A DNA stretch of 64,000 nt. Origin: Planctomycetota bacterium. GTDB taxonomy: Bacteria; Planctomycetota; B15-G4. The position numbers and the translations under genes were made by a program. Positions 18,234 through 25,747 of this stretch are shown one piece after another (position 1 is the stretch's first letter; the number at the start of each line of letters is the position of its first letter). The stretch is taken from contig JAQWOM010000015.1 of the NCBI GenBank assembly GCA_029245865.1, positions 62,001-126,000 of the forward strand, read 5' to 3'. The notes under the pieces are model-generated. The model was not told where the DNA came from. It searched no databases and was given only the letters and a program-made list of their open reading frames with translations.

Positions 18234-18992
18234 TCAGTCGCACCGCGAGTGAATCGCGGTGATTATTTTGCGCACTTCGTTTTCGTCAGCAATTCCATGT
18301 GGGCCGGACTCAAAGTCCGCTGAATCTAATCGAGCCCCAGAATCGTGTGAAGTTTTTCGAGCGGCTTTGAGGGTGCGTGCAGAGGCGTGGAGTTCACGAG
18401 CACCCGTGCTGTTGAGAATGCGAGCGACGTCTCCTGAGCGAATGCCTCCTCCTGGCATGACAATCAGCTGTTCGTTGGCGGTTGCAATCATTTGCGCGAG
18501 TGCTTGGAGACCTTCGGGAACAGAGGGACACCCACCAGAGGTGAGCAGGCGTCCGACACCCAGGGAGATCAGCGTATCGAGGGCTTGCATGGGCTCTGGA
18601 GTGAAATCGAAAGCCCTGTGAAACGTCACGTCGAGCGGGTGTGCGGCCTCGGCCAACCGGGCGGTTTGTTCACGGTCGATTTCTCTTTGCGCCCCAAGGG
18701 CGCCGAGCACGACACCTTGTGCTCCGGCATTTTGAGCCCACGCGATGTCACGCTCCATGACGTTCAGCTCTTCTTCGGAATACAGAAAGTTGCCACTCCG
18801 GGGGCGAATGAGGACATGCAAGGGCAGGTCAATGCATTCTCGAATTTCGGAGAGCAATCCGACCGAAGGAGTCAGGCCACCTACGGTTAACTCGGCGCAG
18901 ACTTCGAGGCGGTGCGCGCCTCCATTTTCAGCGGCTTTGGCAGAAGTCAGCGAGTCAACGCAGATTTCTAGAAGTGCGTGTTGTTTGGTCAC
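18234..18992 (-). CDS. cutC: CutC family protein
   Basis: A 252-residue TIM-barrel protein with the CutC signature: LEICVDSLTSAKAAENGGA at the N-terminus, LEVCAELTVGGLTPS, the conserved VLIRPRSGNFLYS, VTFHRAFD, LLTSGG and MPGGGI. CutC was named for copper homeostasis in E. coli, but its biochemical role is unsettled and a true copper function has been questioned. The GTG start at 18992 overlaps the TGA of recD2 by four bases (GTGA), so it is translated as the last gene of the radical SAM-sulfotransferase-recD2 operon. The context gives no hint of metal handling. Confidence 0.93.
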   Translation of the reverse strand: MTKQHALLEICVDSLTSAKAAENGGAHRLEVCAELTVGGLTPSVGLLSEIRECIDLPLHVLIRPRSGNFLYSEEELNVMERDIAWAQNAGAQGVVLGALGAQREIDREQTARLAEAAHPLDVTFHRAFDFTPEPMQALDTLISLGVGRLLTSGGCPSVPEGLQALAQMIATANEQLIVMPGGGIRSGDVARILNSTGARELHASARTLKAARKTSHDSGARLDSADFESGPHGIADENEVRKIITAIHSRCD

Positions 18993-21196
18993 GAACTGGT
19001 GAGTCCGATTGTGTTGTTCAGGCGTTCAGAGAGTCGACCAAAGCGCGTACCCGAGTCCACTCGGCTGATGGCTGTTTGTAGTGCGCGTTGTTCGCCAAGC
19101 ACCACGAGCACCTGCTTGGCGCGCGTGAAGGCTGTGTACACGAGGTTTCGCCTGAGCATCATGTACTGGCCAGAAAAGAGCGGTAGCAAGACAGCGGGGA
19201 ACTCGCTGCCCTGGCTCTTATGGCAGGTGATGGCGTAGGCCGCTTCAAGTTGATCAATTTGATCGAGTCCGTATTCCACTTCACGTCCACCGAAGTCTAC
19301 GAGTGCGGTGTGTGATCCTTCGTTTAGCCTTAGTATCCGCCCAATGTCGCCGTTGAAGACATCGAGGTCGTAGTTATTTCGAGTCTGCATGACTTTGTCG
19401 CCGTCGCGGAACAGCTTTCCAAATCGCGAGATCTGCGTTTTGTGCGATGTCGGTGGATTCAGAACTTCGCGCAAGGCTTCATTGAGTGCAATGGTGCCTA
19501 TGGGGCCGCGATGCATCGGCGTAAGAACTTGGATGTCACGCAAGGGATCGAGACCAAATCGCTTGGGAATGCGATCCGTCATCATGGCTGTCAGAGATTC
19601 AATCGCACTGCGTGCGTCGCTACGTTCAATGAAGAATGCTTGGCCGTTTGCACTTTCATCAAACTCGGGGTTTTCGCCTTCATTGATTTGATGGGCAACG
19701 CGCACGATGCCAGAGTTCTGTTGTTGTCGAAAGACAGTGCCTAGCCGTGCAACTGGCACGGTGCCACTTTCAATAAATGCACGAAGTACATCGCCTGGTC
19801 CGACAGAAGGCAACTGATCGATATCGCCTACCATGATCAAAGTCGATTCGTCCGGAAGGACTTCCAGGGCGGTTGCCATGAGGGAGATATCTACCATCGA
19901 CATTTCATCGACGATGAGTACATCGATTTCGAGCGGCTCTTGAGGGGTGGTGCGAAATTGAAAGCTCACCGGTGTAATGCCCAGCAAACGGTGCAGTGTG
20001 CTCGCATCAGCGCCGGTTGCTTCTGCAAGCCTGCGCGCGGCTCGGCCAGTTGGAGCAGCCAGCGATACGTCACGGCCTTGTGAGCGAAATAAGTCCACAA
20101 GGCAGCGCACAAGAGTTGTCTTGCCGACGCCGGGCCCCCCGGTAACGACCGACAGTTTGTGACCGAGGGCGATGTGAATCGCAGCCCTTTGGTCCTCGGA
20201 GAGCTCAACTCCGCTGTGGTTTTCAGCCCACCTGGACGCGGCCTCTGGATCAACGTTTGTTGCGATCGGTCCACCGTGAAGCAGGCGCCGTACATGGCGT
20301 GCAACATCGACCTCGGCTTCGTGAAGGTCGGGGCGGTAGACGAGCCCGTCTTCCACGAGTCGGCCATCTGTGAGACAGGCGCGAAGCTCTTCTTCGACGG
20401 GGAGTTGGTCCAATTCGAGAAAGGGAGCCGCTTTCTCAACGATCATCTCGCGGGGCAGGCCCACGTGGCCCTCCATGGCAGCGCGCCCCAGGAGGTGTGC
20501 TAATCCTGCAGCCACACGAAAGGGAGAGTCCAGTTCGTAGCCGAGGCTCCGTGCAACACCATCTGCCGTTCGGAAACCGATGCTGAACACTTCTTCTGCC
20601 AGCCTGTAGGGGTTGTTGCGGACGGTCTCAACCGTTTCGGAGCCAAACTGCTTGTAGACGCGGAGTGCATGGGCGGCCCCGAGGCCATGCTCCTGCAAGA
20701 ACACCAAGGCCCCGGATGAATCCCGCATCTCTTGAAGTTGGGCAATGATCGCAGCAGCTTTCACGCGATTGATGCCAGGGACAGTGGCAAGCAGGGCGGG
20801 AGTGCGCTCCAGGCGTTGCAAGACGTCATTGCCAAGTGCGTCGACGATTTTCTCTGCCGTCTTGGGCCCAACGCCCTTGATGCGCCCCCCGCCGAGGAAC
20901 TTCACGAGCCCCTTGCGCCCGGTTGGCATGCGCACTTCGCATGTGCTGACAGCAAGTTGTTTTCCGTACTGAGGGTGATCGGCCCAGGTGCCTCGCAAGC
21001 AGAGAGAGTCACCGATCTCGGCACCAGCCATGGGTCCTACGACCGTCACCGGGCTGTCATGCGTGTCAGATTCAAAGCGCGCGACTGTGTACCCGTTTTC
21101 TTCATTACGAAATGTAATACCGGACAGAGTTCCTGTCATGGACTCTTCGCCACTTTCATCTTGGCCGTCCGGTGGGAAGGGAAGTGGGTCGTTCAT
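18989..21196 (-). CDS. recD2: RecD2-like SF1B DNA helicase
   Basis: A 735-residue ATP-dependent 5'-3' helicase of the RecD2/TraA type. An N-terminal OB-like segment (GTLSGITFRNEENGYTVARF) is followed by helix-hairpin-helix repeats (FLGGGRIKGVGPKTAEKI and LLATVPGINRVKAAAI), then the helicase core: Walker A GGPGVGKTT, Walker B VDEMSM, the VGDIDQLPSVGPG motif III, and the C-terminal AITCHKSQGSEF motif. This is the form found in bacteria without RecBC and is thought to act in DNA repair and replication-fork maintenance. The ATG at 21196 overlaps the stop of the upstream sulfotransferase as ATGA, which is why it is preferred over an ATG six codons earlier. Downstream, cutC overlaps by GTGA. Confidence 0.94.
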   Translation of the reverse strand: MNDPLPFPPDGQDESGEESMTGTLSGITFRNEENGYTVARFESDTHDSPVTVVGPMAGAEIGDSLCLRGTWADHPQYGKQLAVSTCEVRMPTGRKGLVKFLGGGRIKGVGPKTAEKIVDALGNDVLQRLERTPALLATVPGINRVKAAAIIAQLQEMRDSSGALVFLQEHGLGAAHALRVYKQFGSETVETVRNNPYRLAEEVFSIGFRTADGVARSLGYELDSPFRVAAGLAHLLGRAAMEGHVGLPREMIVEKAAPFLELDQLPVEEELRACLTDGRLVEDGLVYRPDLHEAEVDVARHVRRLLHGGPIATNVDPEAASRWAENHSGVELSEDQRAAIHIALGHKLSVVTGGPGVGKTTLVRCLVDLFRSQGRDVSLAAPTGRAARRLAEATGADASTLHRLLGITPVSFQFRTTPQEPLEIDVLIVDEMSMVDISLMATALEVLPDESTLIMVGDIDQLPSVGPGDVLRAFIESGTVPVARLGTVFRQQQNSGIVRVAHQINEGENPEFDESANGQAFFIERSDARSAIESLTAMMTDRIPKRFGLDPLRDIQVLTPMHRGPIGTIALNEALREVLNPPTSHKTQISRFGKLFRDGDKVMQTRNNYDLDVFNGDIGRILRLNEGSHTALVDFGGREVEYGLDQIDQLEAAYAITCHKSQGSEFPAVLLPLFSGQYMMLRRNLVYTAFTRAKQVLVVLGEQRALQTAISRVDSGTRFGRLSERLNNTIGLTSS

Positions 21197-21768
21197 ACGG
21201 ATCCGCTTTGCCAATTCTGCTTACCGGCTGACGAAGAGTTCGTTACGCGGGGAAAGGGCTCGCGAGGTATGTCGACATCCAAGAATGCGCTGAGTTGTGG
21301 CCACCCGGCTCCGTCATCCCAGCAAACGTGAAGGAAAGACTCGGGGCGTCCCTCGAAGTGCGACAAGACAGCGTGATTGTGTTCATTGTAGATCTGGCAG
21401 TGTTCGACACGGTGCCCATGGGGCATTGCATATCCGTAGATGCGGCGCCTTTCGTCGGTGGGGCCTGTTCGTTCGGCGTGACTTTGCAGGCTGTCGAACC
21501 AGGTGTCCGCATCGCGGCGGGTGGTGAGAATGAAACGGCTGTCCGGAAAGGATTGTTCGACGCTTCTGTAGACAAGGGGCCATGGCCAGTCTTCGAAGCT
21601 ATCCCAGTCTTCGGCAAAGCGAAGGATCTCTTTCATGCGGCCGGTTTCGGCATCTTCGATGAAGTGTCCTGCGAACGGAGAGTGCCGAAAGCCCAGAGTC
21701 CGTAGACAGATGCCGAGCCGTGTCGTACCTGTTTTATTCAGCCCAATGCCAAAGACCTTGCTGGCCAT
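21193..21768 (-). CDS. Sulfotransferase family protein
   Basis: A 191-residue protein with the 5'-phosphosulfate-binding loop GIGLNKTGTT at the N-terminus, the hallmark of PAPS-dependent sulfotransferases of the compact bacterial type. The mid-region FILTTRRDADTWFDS is the 3'-phosphate-binding Arg/Ser segment. It would transfer sulfate from PAPS to a hydroxyl of an unknown acceptor such as a glycan or lipid. There is no signal peptide or membrane segment, so it is cytoplasmic. It sits between a radical SAM gene (12 bases upstream) and recD2 (ATGA overlap). No PAPS synthesis genes are in the window. Function beyond the family is not supported. Confidence 0.85.
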   Translation of the reverse strand: MASKVFGIGLNKTGTTRLGICLRTLGFRHSPFAGHFIEDAETGRMKEILRFAEDWDSFEDWPWPLVYRSVEQSFPDSRFILTTRRDADTWFDSLQSHAERTGPTDERRRIYGYAMPHGHRVEHCQIYNEHNHAVLSHFEGRPESFLHVCWDDGAGWPQLSAFLDVDIPREPFPRVTNSSSAGKQNWQSGSV

Positions 21769-21780
21769 GAACAGGCGGCC

Positions 21781-22662
21781 TCAGAGGTGGCGAGGAGAGG
21801 GGCGCGTGCGCAGAGGGATGCGGGTGTCGGCAATGACGCGATCGAGCACCGCCAAGACTTCATCTTTCTGGCGCGGAAGAATGCCACCAATGGGCAGCGA
21901 ATTGCTTGCGTGGTTTCCTCGATAGACAGTGCGCGTTACGTCCATGTGCTCGACCATGGTACGCAACTCTTGAAGTGTTTCGCGTTCGCCTGGCAACTCA
22001 ACCCGGCCCGACTCGACATCCTCATGGAACTTCGTTCCCGGGACAGGAGTGATGGTGAGTGTGGACACGAATCTTGGGTCCATTGCAGAGACAATGCGTC
22101 CAGACTCCACGGCGTGTTCCCGGCTTAATTCTGTGCCACCTATTCCGAGGAGCATGATGACCGACAGCTTGGCTCCAGCTCCCGTGATGCGACTTGCTGC
22201 ATCGACCATCTGGGCGGGCGTGACACCTTTTGCGATGCGCTCCATAACAGTTGGGTGCCCTGTTTCTGTTCCAAGGTAGTAGAGCGGGAGTCCGGCCTCT
22301 TTGAGTTCACGAATCTCCTGCACACTTTTAGAAAGAAGCGATTGGGGCGATGCGTAGACAGAAGCGCTCTGAAAATTGGGGAAGTGGTCACGCACATCTT
22401 CCAGAAGCTTGAGCAAGCGCGACGTCCGCATGATCAGAGCGTCGCCATCTGCGAGGAAGACGCGCCGAACAGACTGCGCGCCGAGGGTGTCCGACGCAAT
22501 GGCCATATCTTCAAGGAGGTCTTCGCGACTGCGCTGCCGAAACCGTTTTTCGAGGTACATCGCGCAATAGGTGCAACGGTTGTACGAGCAACCAATAGTT
22601 GCCTGGAGAATGAGGCTGTTGGCCTCACTGGGGGGGCGATAGACGGTGCCTTCGTAGCGCAT
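21781..22662 (-). CDS. Radical SAM protein of unknown substrate
   Basis: A 293-residue radical SAM enzyme. The cluster motif is CSYNRCTYC (CxxxxxCxxC spacing is read here as C followed by NRCTYC), placed after a QATIG strand as in the COG1032/HemN-like group. Further core elements are FLADGDALIM (a GGDP-like position), YYLGTETGHPTVMERI and a LLGIGGTELSREHA loop. No B12-binding domain or extra SPASM cluster is present, so it is a minimal SAM core with a short C-terminal extension. Uncharacterised proteins of this type are widespread. It is the first gene of the four-gene minus-strand operon leading to recD2 and cutC, and it diverges from an exported protein gene. Confidence 0.87.
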   Translation of the reverse strand: MRYEGTVYRPPSEANSLILQATIGCSYNRCTYCAMYLEKRFRQRSREDLLEDMAIASDTLGAQSVRRVFLADGDALIMRTSRLLKLLEDVRDHFPNFQSASVYASPQSLLSKSVQEIRELKEAGLPLYYLGTETGHPTVMERIAKGVTPAQMVDAASRITGAGAKLSVIMLLGIGGTELSREHAVESGRIVSAMDPRFVSTLTITPVPGTKFHEDVESGRVELPGERETLQELRTMVEHMDVTRTVYRGNHASNSLPIGGILPRQKDEVLAVLDRVIADTRIPLRTRPSPRHL

Positions 22663-22838
22663 GGCTCTACATCCTACCTGGGGAGAGCGCCTTCGCTGGG
22701 AACCCCTTGCCTACAGAAGGCGGGACCGGGATGATCTCGTCTAAATCTCACGTTCCTTTCGCAGGATTCGTGTATGGGGAACCCCGGTTCGGCGGGCCTT
22801 TCAATCTTTCCGAGATCAGAGTTGAGGCGGATTTCACC

Positions 22839-24641
22839 ATGACGACGTTCTTCTGTGCCATCGCGCTGTTGCTTTCGACCAGCTTTCAACCTCAGGAGGT
22901 GGAAACGGCGTTGTCCTGGGAGGAGGGCCACTACAGCCCACCGGCCTTGCCACTCACGAGTTACTCGGACTGGCTTTCCGGTCGCCTCGCAGCAGATGGA
23001 ACTCTCGATACAGGTCTCGTTCGACTGAGATTCACCCAGGGGCCCGATGGTGTGCCCTTGGAGGTCAGAGACCTGAGCTATGGAAAGGGAGCCCAACTCT
23101 GGGCCGAGTACAGGGCGCAACTCGGGGATATCGAGTTCCGTGCCGTGTGCCAGGGGGCCTCGCAGGCCGTCGGAGACGACAAGCGCCTTGTGGTGTCTAG
23201 CCAGGTCAAGCTCACAAATCCGACGGACGTGGCGCGCAAGATCGTTTTAGCTGCTGAGTTGTTGCCCAGCCACGAATCACCCGTGCTTGTTTCTGCTCCT
23301 TTCGACGCTTCATCGGAATGGTCTCAAGACGGCAGTCTTATTGTGCGTGACGAGATGGTGGCGCTCGGGTGGGTCGGGCCAGAGCCTGATGTGGAAATTC
23401 TGGAAACGACAGACTCCCCAGCGACGCCCGTTGCCAGTCTTGTCTGGCGATTAGAGATACCAGCAGGTGAATCGAAGTATGTGGAGCTCAAGCTTGCCGG
23501 CCCGCCAGTTGATGCATCTGTCGAGAGGGCTGCGTGGCGTAAGCGATTTCGCAAGCTGAGCTACGCCGTACTCGAAGAAAGCTTGAAATGGGAAAGCCGG
23601 GACCGCGGAAGCACCGGTAATTTTAAGAGCAAGTCGAAGATGTTGAAGCGAGTCATCGTGAATGGACTTCACACGATTCGTCTCTTCGGGAAATCAGGCA
23701 TGTCTTCCGTGAAGGGGTTTACGGACAACCCCTACGGTCACCCTGCATCAGATGCAGCCATCGAGCCAGAGATGGTTGGTTGCTTGGTTGAGTATTACAT
23801 GGGTGACTTGGCCCGATCTTTCACAGAACAATTGATCGCTGACATTCCCGAGAAGTTTGCTGATCTGGGCAACGATCGAAAGCTCGCCTACTTACATGGC
23901 TTGGCGAGAGCTGTCCGGCTTTCACCGCACTACGGGGGCAAGCGAGCTCTGGCAGAGGCCATCGTCGAGTTCGGTGACCCGGATGTGGCGGTTGAGCCTT
24001 GGCATGACCCAGAGATCGTCCGCCAGGATCTAGTCAACATCGTGGAGTCTGAGGGCTTGCCGACTGATGGGCTCATGCGGCGACTGCGCTGGGCAGACGT
24101 TGAAGAGGGTTCAGCCGAGTCGCACATGCAGATCGCGCGAAGAGCACTCTCTAACAGGGAAGGAGCGCTCGCGTGGGAGCAGTTGCGCGAACTCTTCAAG
24201 TTGGCGGACGGTCTCGGGATGGGCAGCCTGACTGGTGGTGAGTTAGATGCGCAATATTCGGTGGCGATGTTGACCCTCGTCCGTGCAATGCTTGTTGATG
24301 ACCACGGTGACGGCTTGAATCTTTTCCCGGGTATCTCGCAAGCGTTGGTGAGCAGTGGGAGCGAAACAGACACCAGTTGGTTTCCGACGCGTTTTGGAGA
24401 TGTCAAATCGCGTGCTTATTACGTGGGATCAAAATCTTTTGGGAACTGGACGGTGATTCGGAGCGCCTCGCCAACCACTGAAATGACAGTGACCATTCCA
24501 GATGGACTTCACATGCGGAATGTAAAGGGTGGATCCAAAGGGGGGGTCGTTCGCGTCGTCCCGGGAGAAGAACGGCTCGTCTCGATTTCGATGGAGTCAA
24601 CGCTTGCGCAAGAAGTTCGTTTTCAGGTCCGCGTGAATTAG
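22839..24641 (+). CDS. Exported protein of unknown function, 600 aa
   Basis: The ATG at 22839 is chosen because it opens a signal peptide (MTTFFCAIALLLSTSFQPQ), with GAGG about ten bases upstream; upstream in-frame codons lack any signal. The mature protein seems to have two parts: a beta-rich region to about residue 250 (short strands such as GLVRLRFTQGPDGVPLEV and VELKLAGPPVDAS) and a mostly helical region to about residue 520 (MLKRVIVNGLHTIRLFG, LAEAIVEFGDP, ARRALSNREGALAWEQL), then a C-terminal beta segment (MTVTIPDGLHMRNV, VVRVVPGEERLVSISM). The shape recalls a carbohydrate-active enzyme with an alpha-helical barrel flanked by beta domains, but I see no recognised catalytic motif, so no function is claimed. 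It is 17 bases upstream of the pseudouridine synthase gene. Confidence 0.75.
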   Translation: MTTFFCAIALLLSTSFQPQEVETALSWEEGHYSPPALPLTSYSDWLSGRLAADGTLDTGLVRLRFTQGPDGVPLEVRDLSYGKGAQLWAEYRAQLGDIEFRAVCQGASQAVGDDKRLVVSSQVKLTNPTDVARKIVLAAELLPSHESPVLVSAPFDASSEWSQDGSLIVRDEMVALGWVGPEPDVEILETTDSPATPVASLVWRLEIPAGESKYVELKLAGPPVDASVERAAWRKRFRKLSYAVLEESLKWESRDRGSTGNFKSKSKMLKRVIVNGLHTIRLFGKSGMSSVKGFTDNPYGHPASDAAIEPEMVGCLVEYYMGDLARSFTEQLIADIPEKFADLGNDRKLAYLHGLARAVRLSPHYGGKRALAEAIVEFGDPDVAVEPWHDPEIVRQDLVNIVESEGLPTDGLMRRLRWADVEEGSAESHMQIARRALSNREGALAWEQLRELFKLADGLGMGSLTGGELDAQYSVAMLTLVRAMLVDDHGDGLNLFPGISQALVSSGSETDTSWFPTRFGDVKSRAYYVGSKSFGNWTVIRSASPTTEMTVTIPDGLHMRNVKGGSKGGVVRVVPGEERLVSISMESTLAQEVRFQVRVN

Positions 24642-24658
24642 CGAGAGGCGATCGGAAC

Positions 24659-25738
24659 ATGGTGAGTGCAGGTCGCCGAGAACGCATGGCGCGAGCCCGC
24701 CGAGGTGAAGATTTCGATGTCCGCCTCTTGGAAGGCGGTCAGGAGGTCTATCGCTACCGTGTTGCGGATGGAGAGGTGGGATTGCGACTGGATCAGTTTC
24801 TTGCAAAGCGACTGAGTTGGCGGTCACGAACGAGTGCCCGCAAGTTGCTGGATGAAGGCCTTGTCGAGATCGCTGGTCGCAGCCCGCGCCCATCACGAAA
24901 AGTAAAGCTCGGAGAAACCGTTTCTGTTCGACTGCCTCGTCCCTTGCGAGACGAGGCGTTGCTGGCAAAGACGGATTCCGAGCGCAAACTGTCACGTCTC
25001 TTCGAGGACGAGCACCTCATTGCGATCGACAAGCCACCTAATATTCCGGTGCATCCTTCGGGCCGACTCTTGCATCACACGGTCATCACCGAGTTGCACA
25101 AGCAGTATCGAGATTTTGAAGACGCCTCTCGGGATGTTGTGCCCAAGCTGTGCCATCGCTTAGATCTTGAAACGAGCGGCGTTCTCTTGGTTGGGAAACA
25201 ACACCGCGCACTTGTTTTTGTTCAGAAACAGTTTGAGAAGCGGACTGTGCGCAAAGAGTATCTCGTGCTTGTTCACGGTGAACTCAAAGAGAATGAGGGG
25301 CTCATCGACCTGCCCATCGGGCCCAGCTACAACTCCGCGGTGCGTAATAGCCGGTCAATTCGTCATGACGTCGGGCAGCCGTCTCGTACCGAGTGGCGTG
25401 TGTTGAAAAGATATGTCGGATACACCCAGTGCCACATCATTCTTCATACGGGTCGCCACCACCAGATTCGAGTGCACATGTCGGCTCTTGGCTACCCGGT
25501 GGTCGGAGATAAAATCTATGGTCGTGATGAGATGATTTTTACACGACATGCAGAAGGCGCTCTCACAAAGGACGATCTCGAGGTCCTTGAGTTGCCGCGG
25601 CAAGCACTCCACAGCCACTCTTTGGAGTTTGAACACCCAACTCAAGGGGAGGTGCGCATCGAATCTCCATGGCCTGAGGATTTGGAGTCATTTTGCGCAG
25701 GGTTGGAGCCCTTTCCCGAGGCTCAGCCCATCCGATAA
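24659..25738 (+). CDS. RluA-family pseudouridine synthase
   Basis: A 359-residue RNA pseudouridine synthase. After a basic N-terminal extension comes an S4 RNA-binding domain (residues about 40-95, LRLDQFLAKRL then SARKLLDEGLVEI), then the RluA catalytic domain with the active Asp D169 in HRLDLETSG, the IDKPPNIPVHPSG strand, TEWRVLKRY and the QIRVHMSALGYPVVGD motif. It would convert uridine to pseudouridine in 23S rRNA, as RluC/RluD do; which position is modified cannot be told from sequence. It lies between the unknown exported gene (17 bases) and the peptidase-like TPR gene (9 bases), so these may share a transcript although their roles look unrelated. Confidence 0.94.
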   Translation: MVSAGRRERMARARRGEDFDVRLLEGGQEVYRYRVADGEVGLRLDQFLAKRLSWRSRTSARKLLDEGLVEIAGRSPRPSRKVKLGETVSVRLPRPLRDEALLAKTDSERKLSRLFEDEHLIAIDKPPNIPVHPSGRLLHHTVITELHKQYRDFEDASRDVVPKLCHRLDLETSGVLLVGKQHRALVFVQKQFEKRTVRKEYLVLVHGELKENEGLIDLPIGPSYNSAVRNSRSIRHDVGQPSRTEWRVLKRYVGYTQCHIILHTGRHHQIRVHMSALGYPVVGDKIYGRDEMIFTRHAEGALTKDDLEVLELPRQALHSHSLEFEHPTQGEVRIESPWPEDLESFCAGLEPFPEAQPIR

Positions 25739-25747
25739 AGTGGTGGG

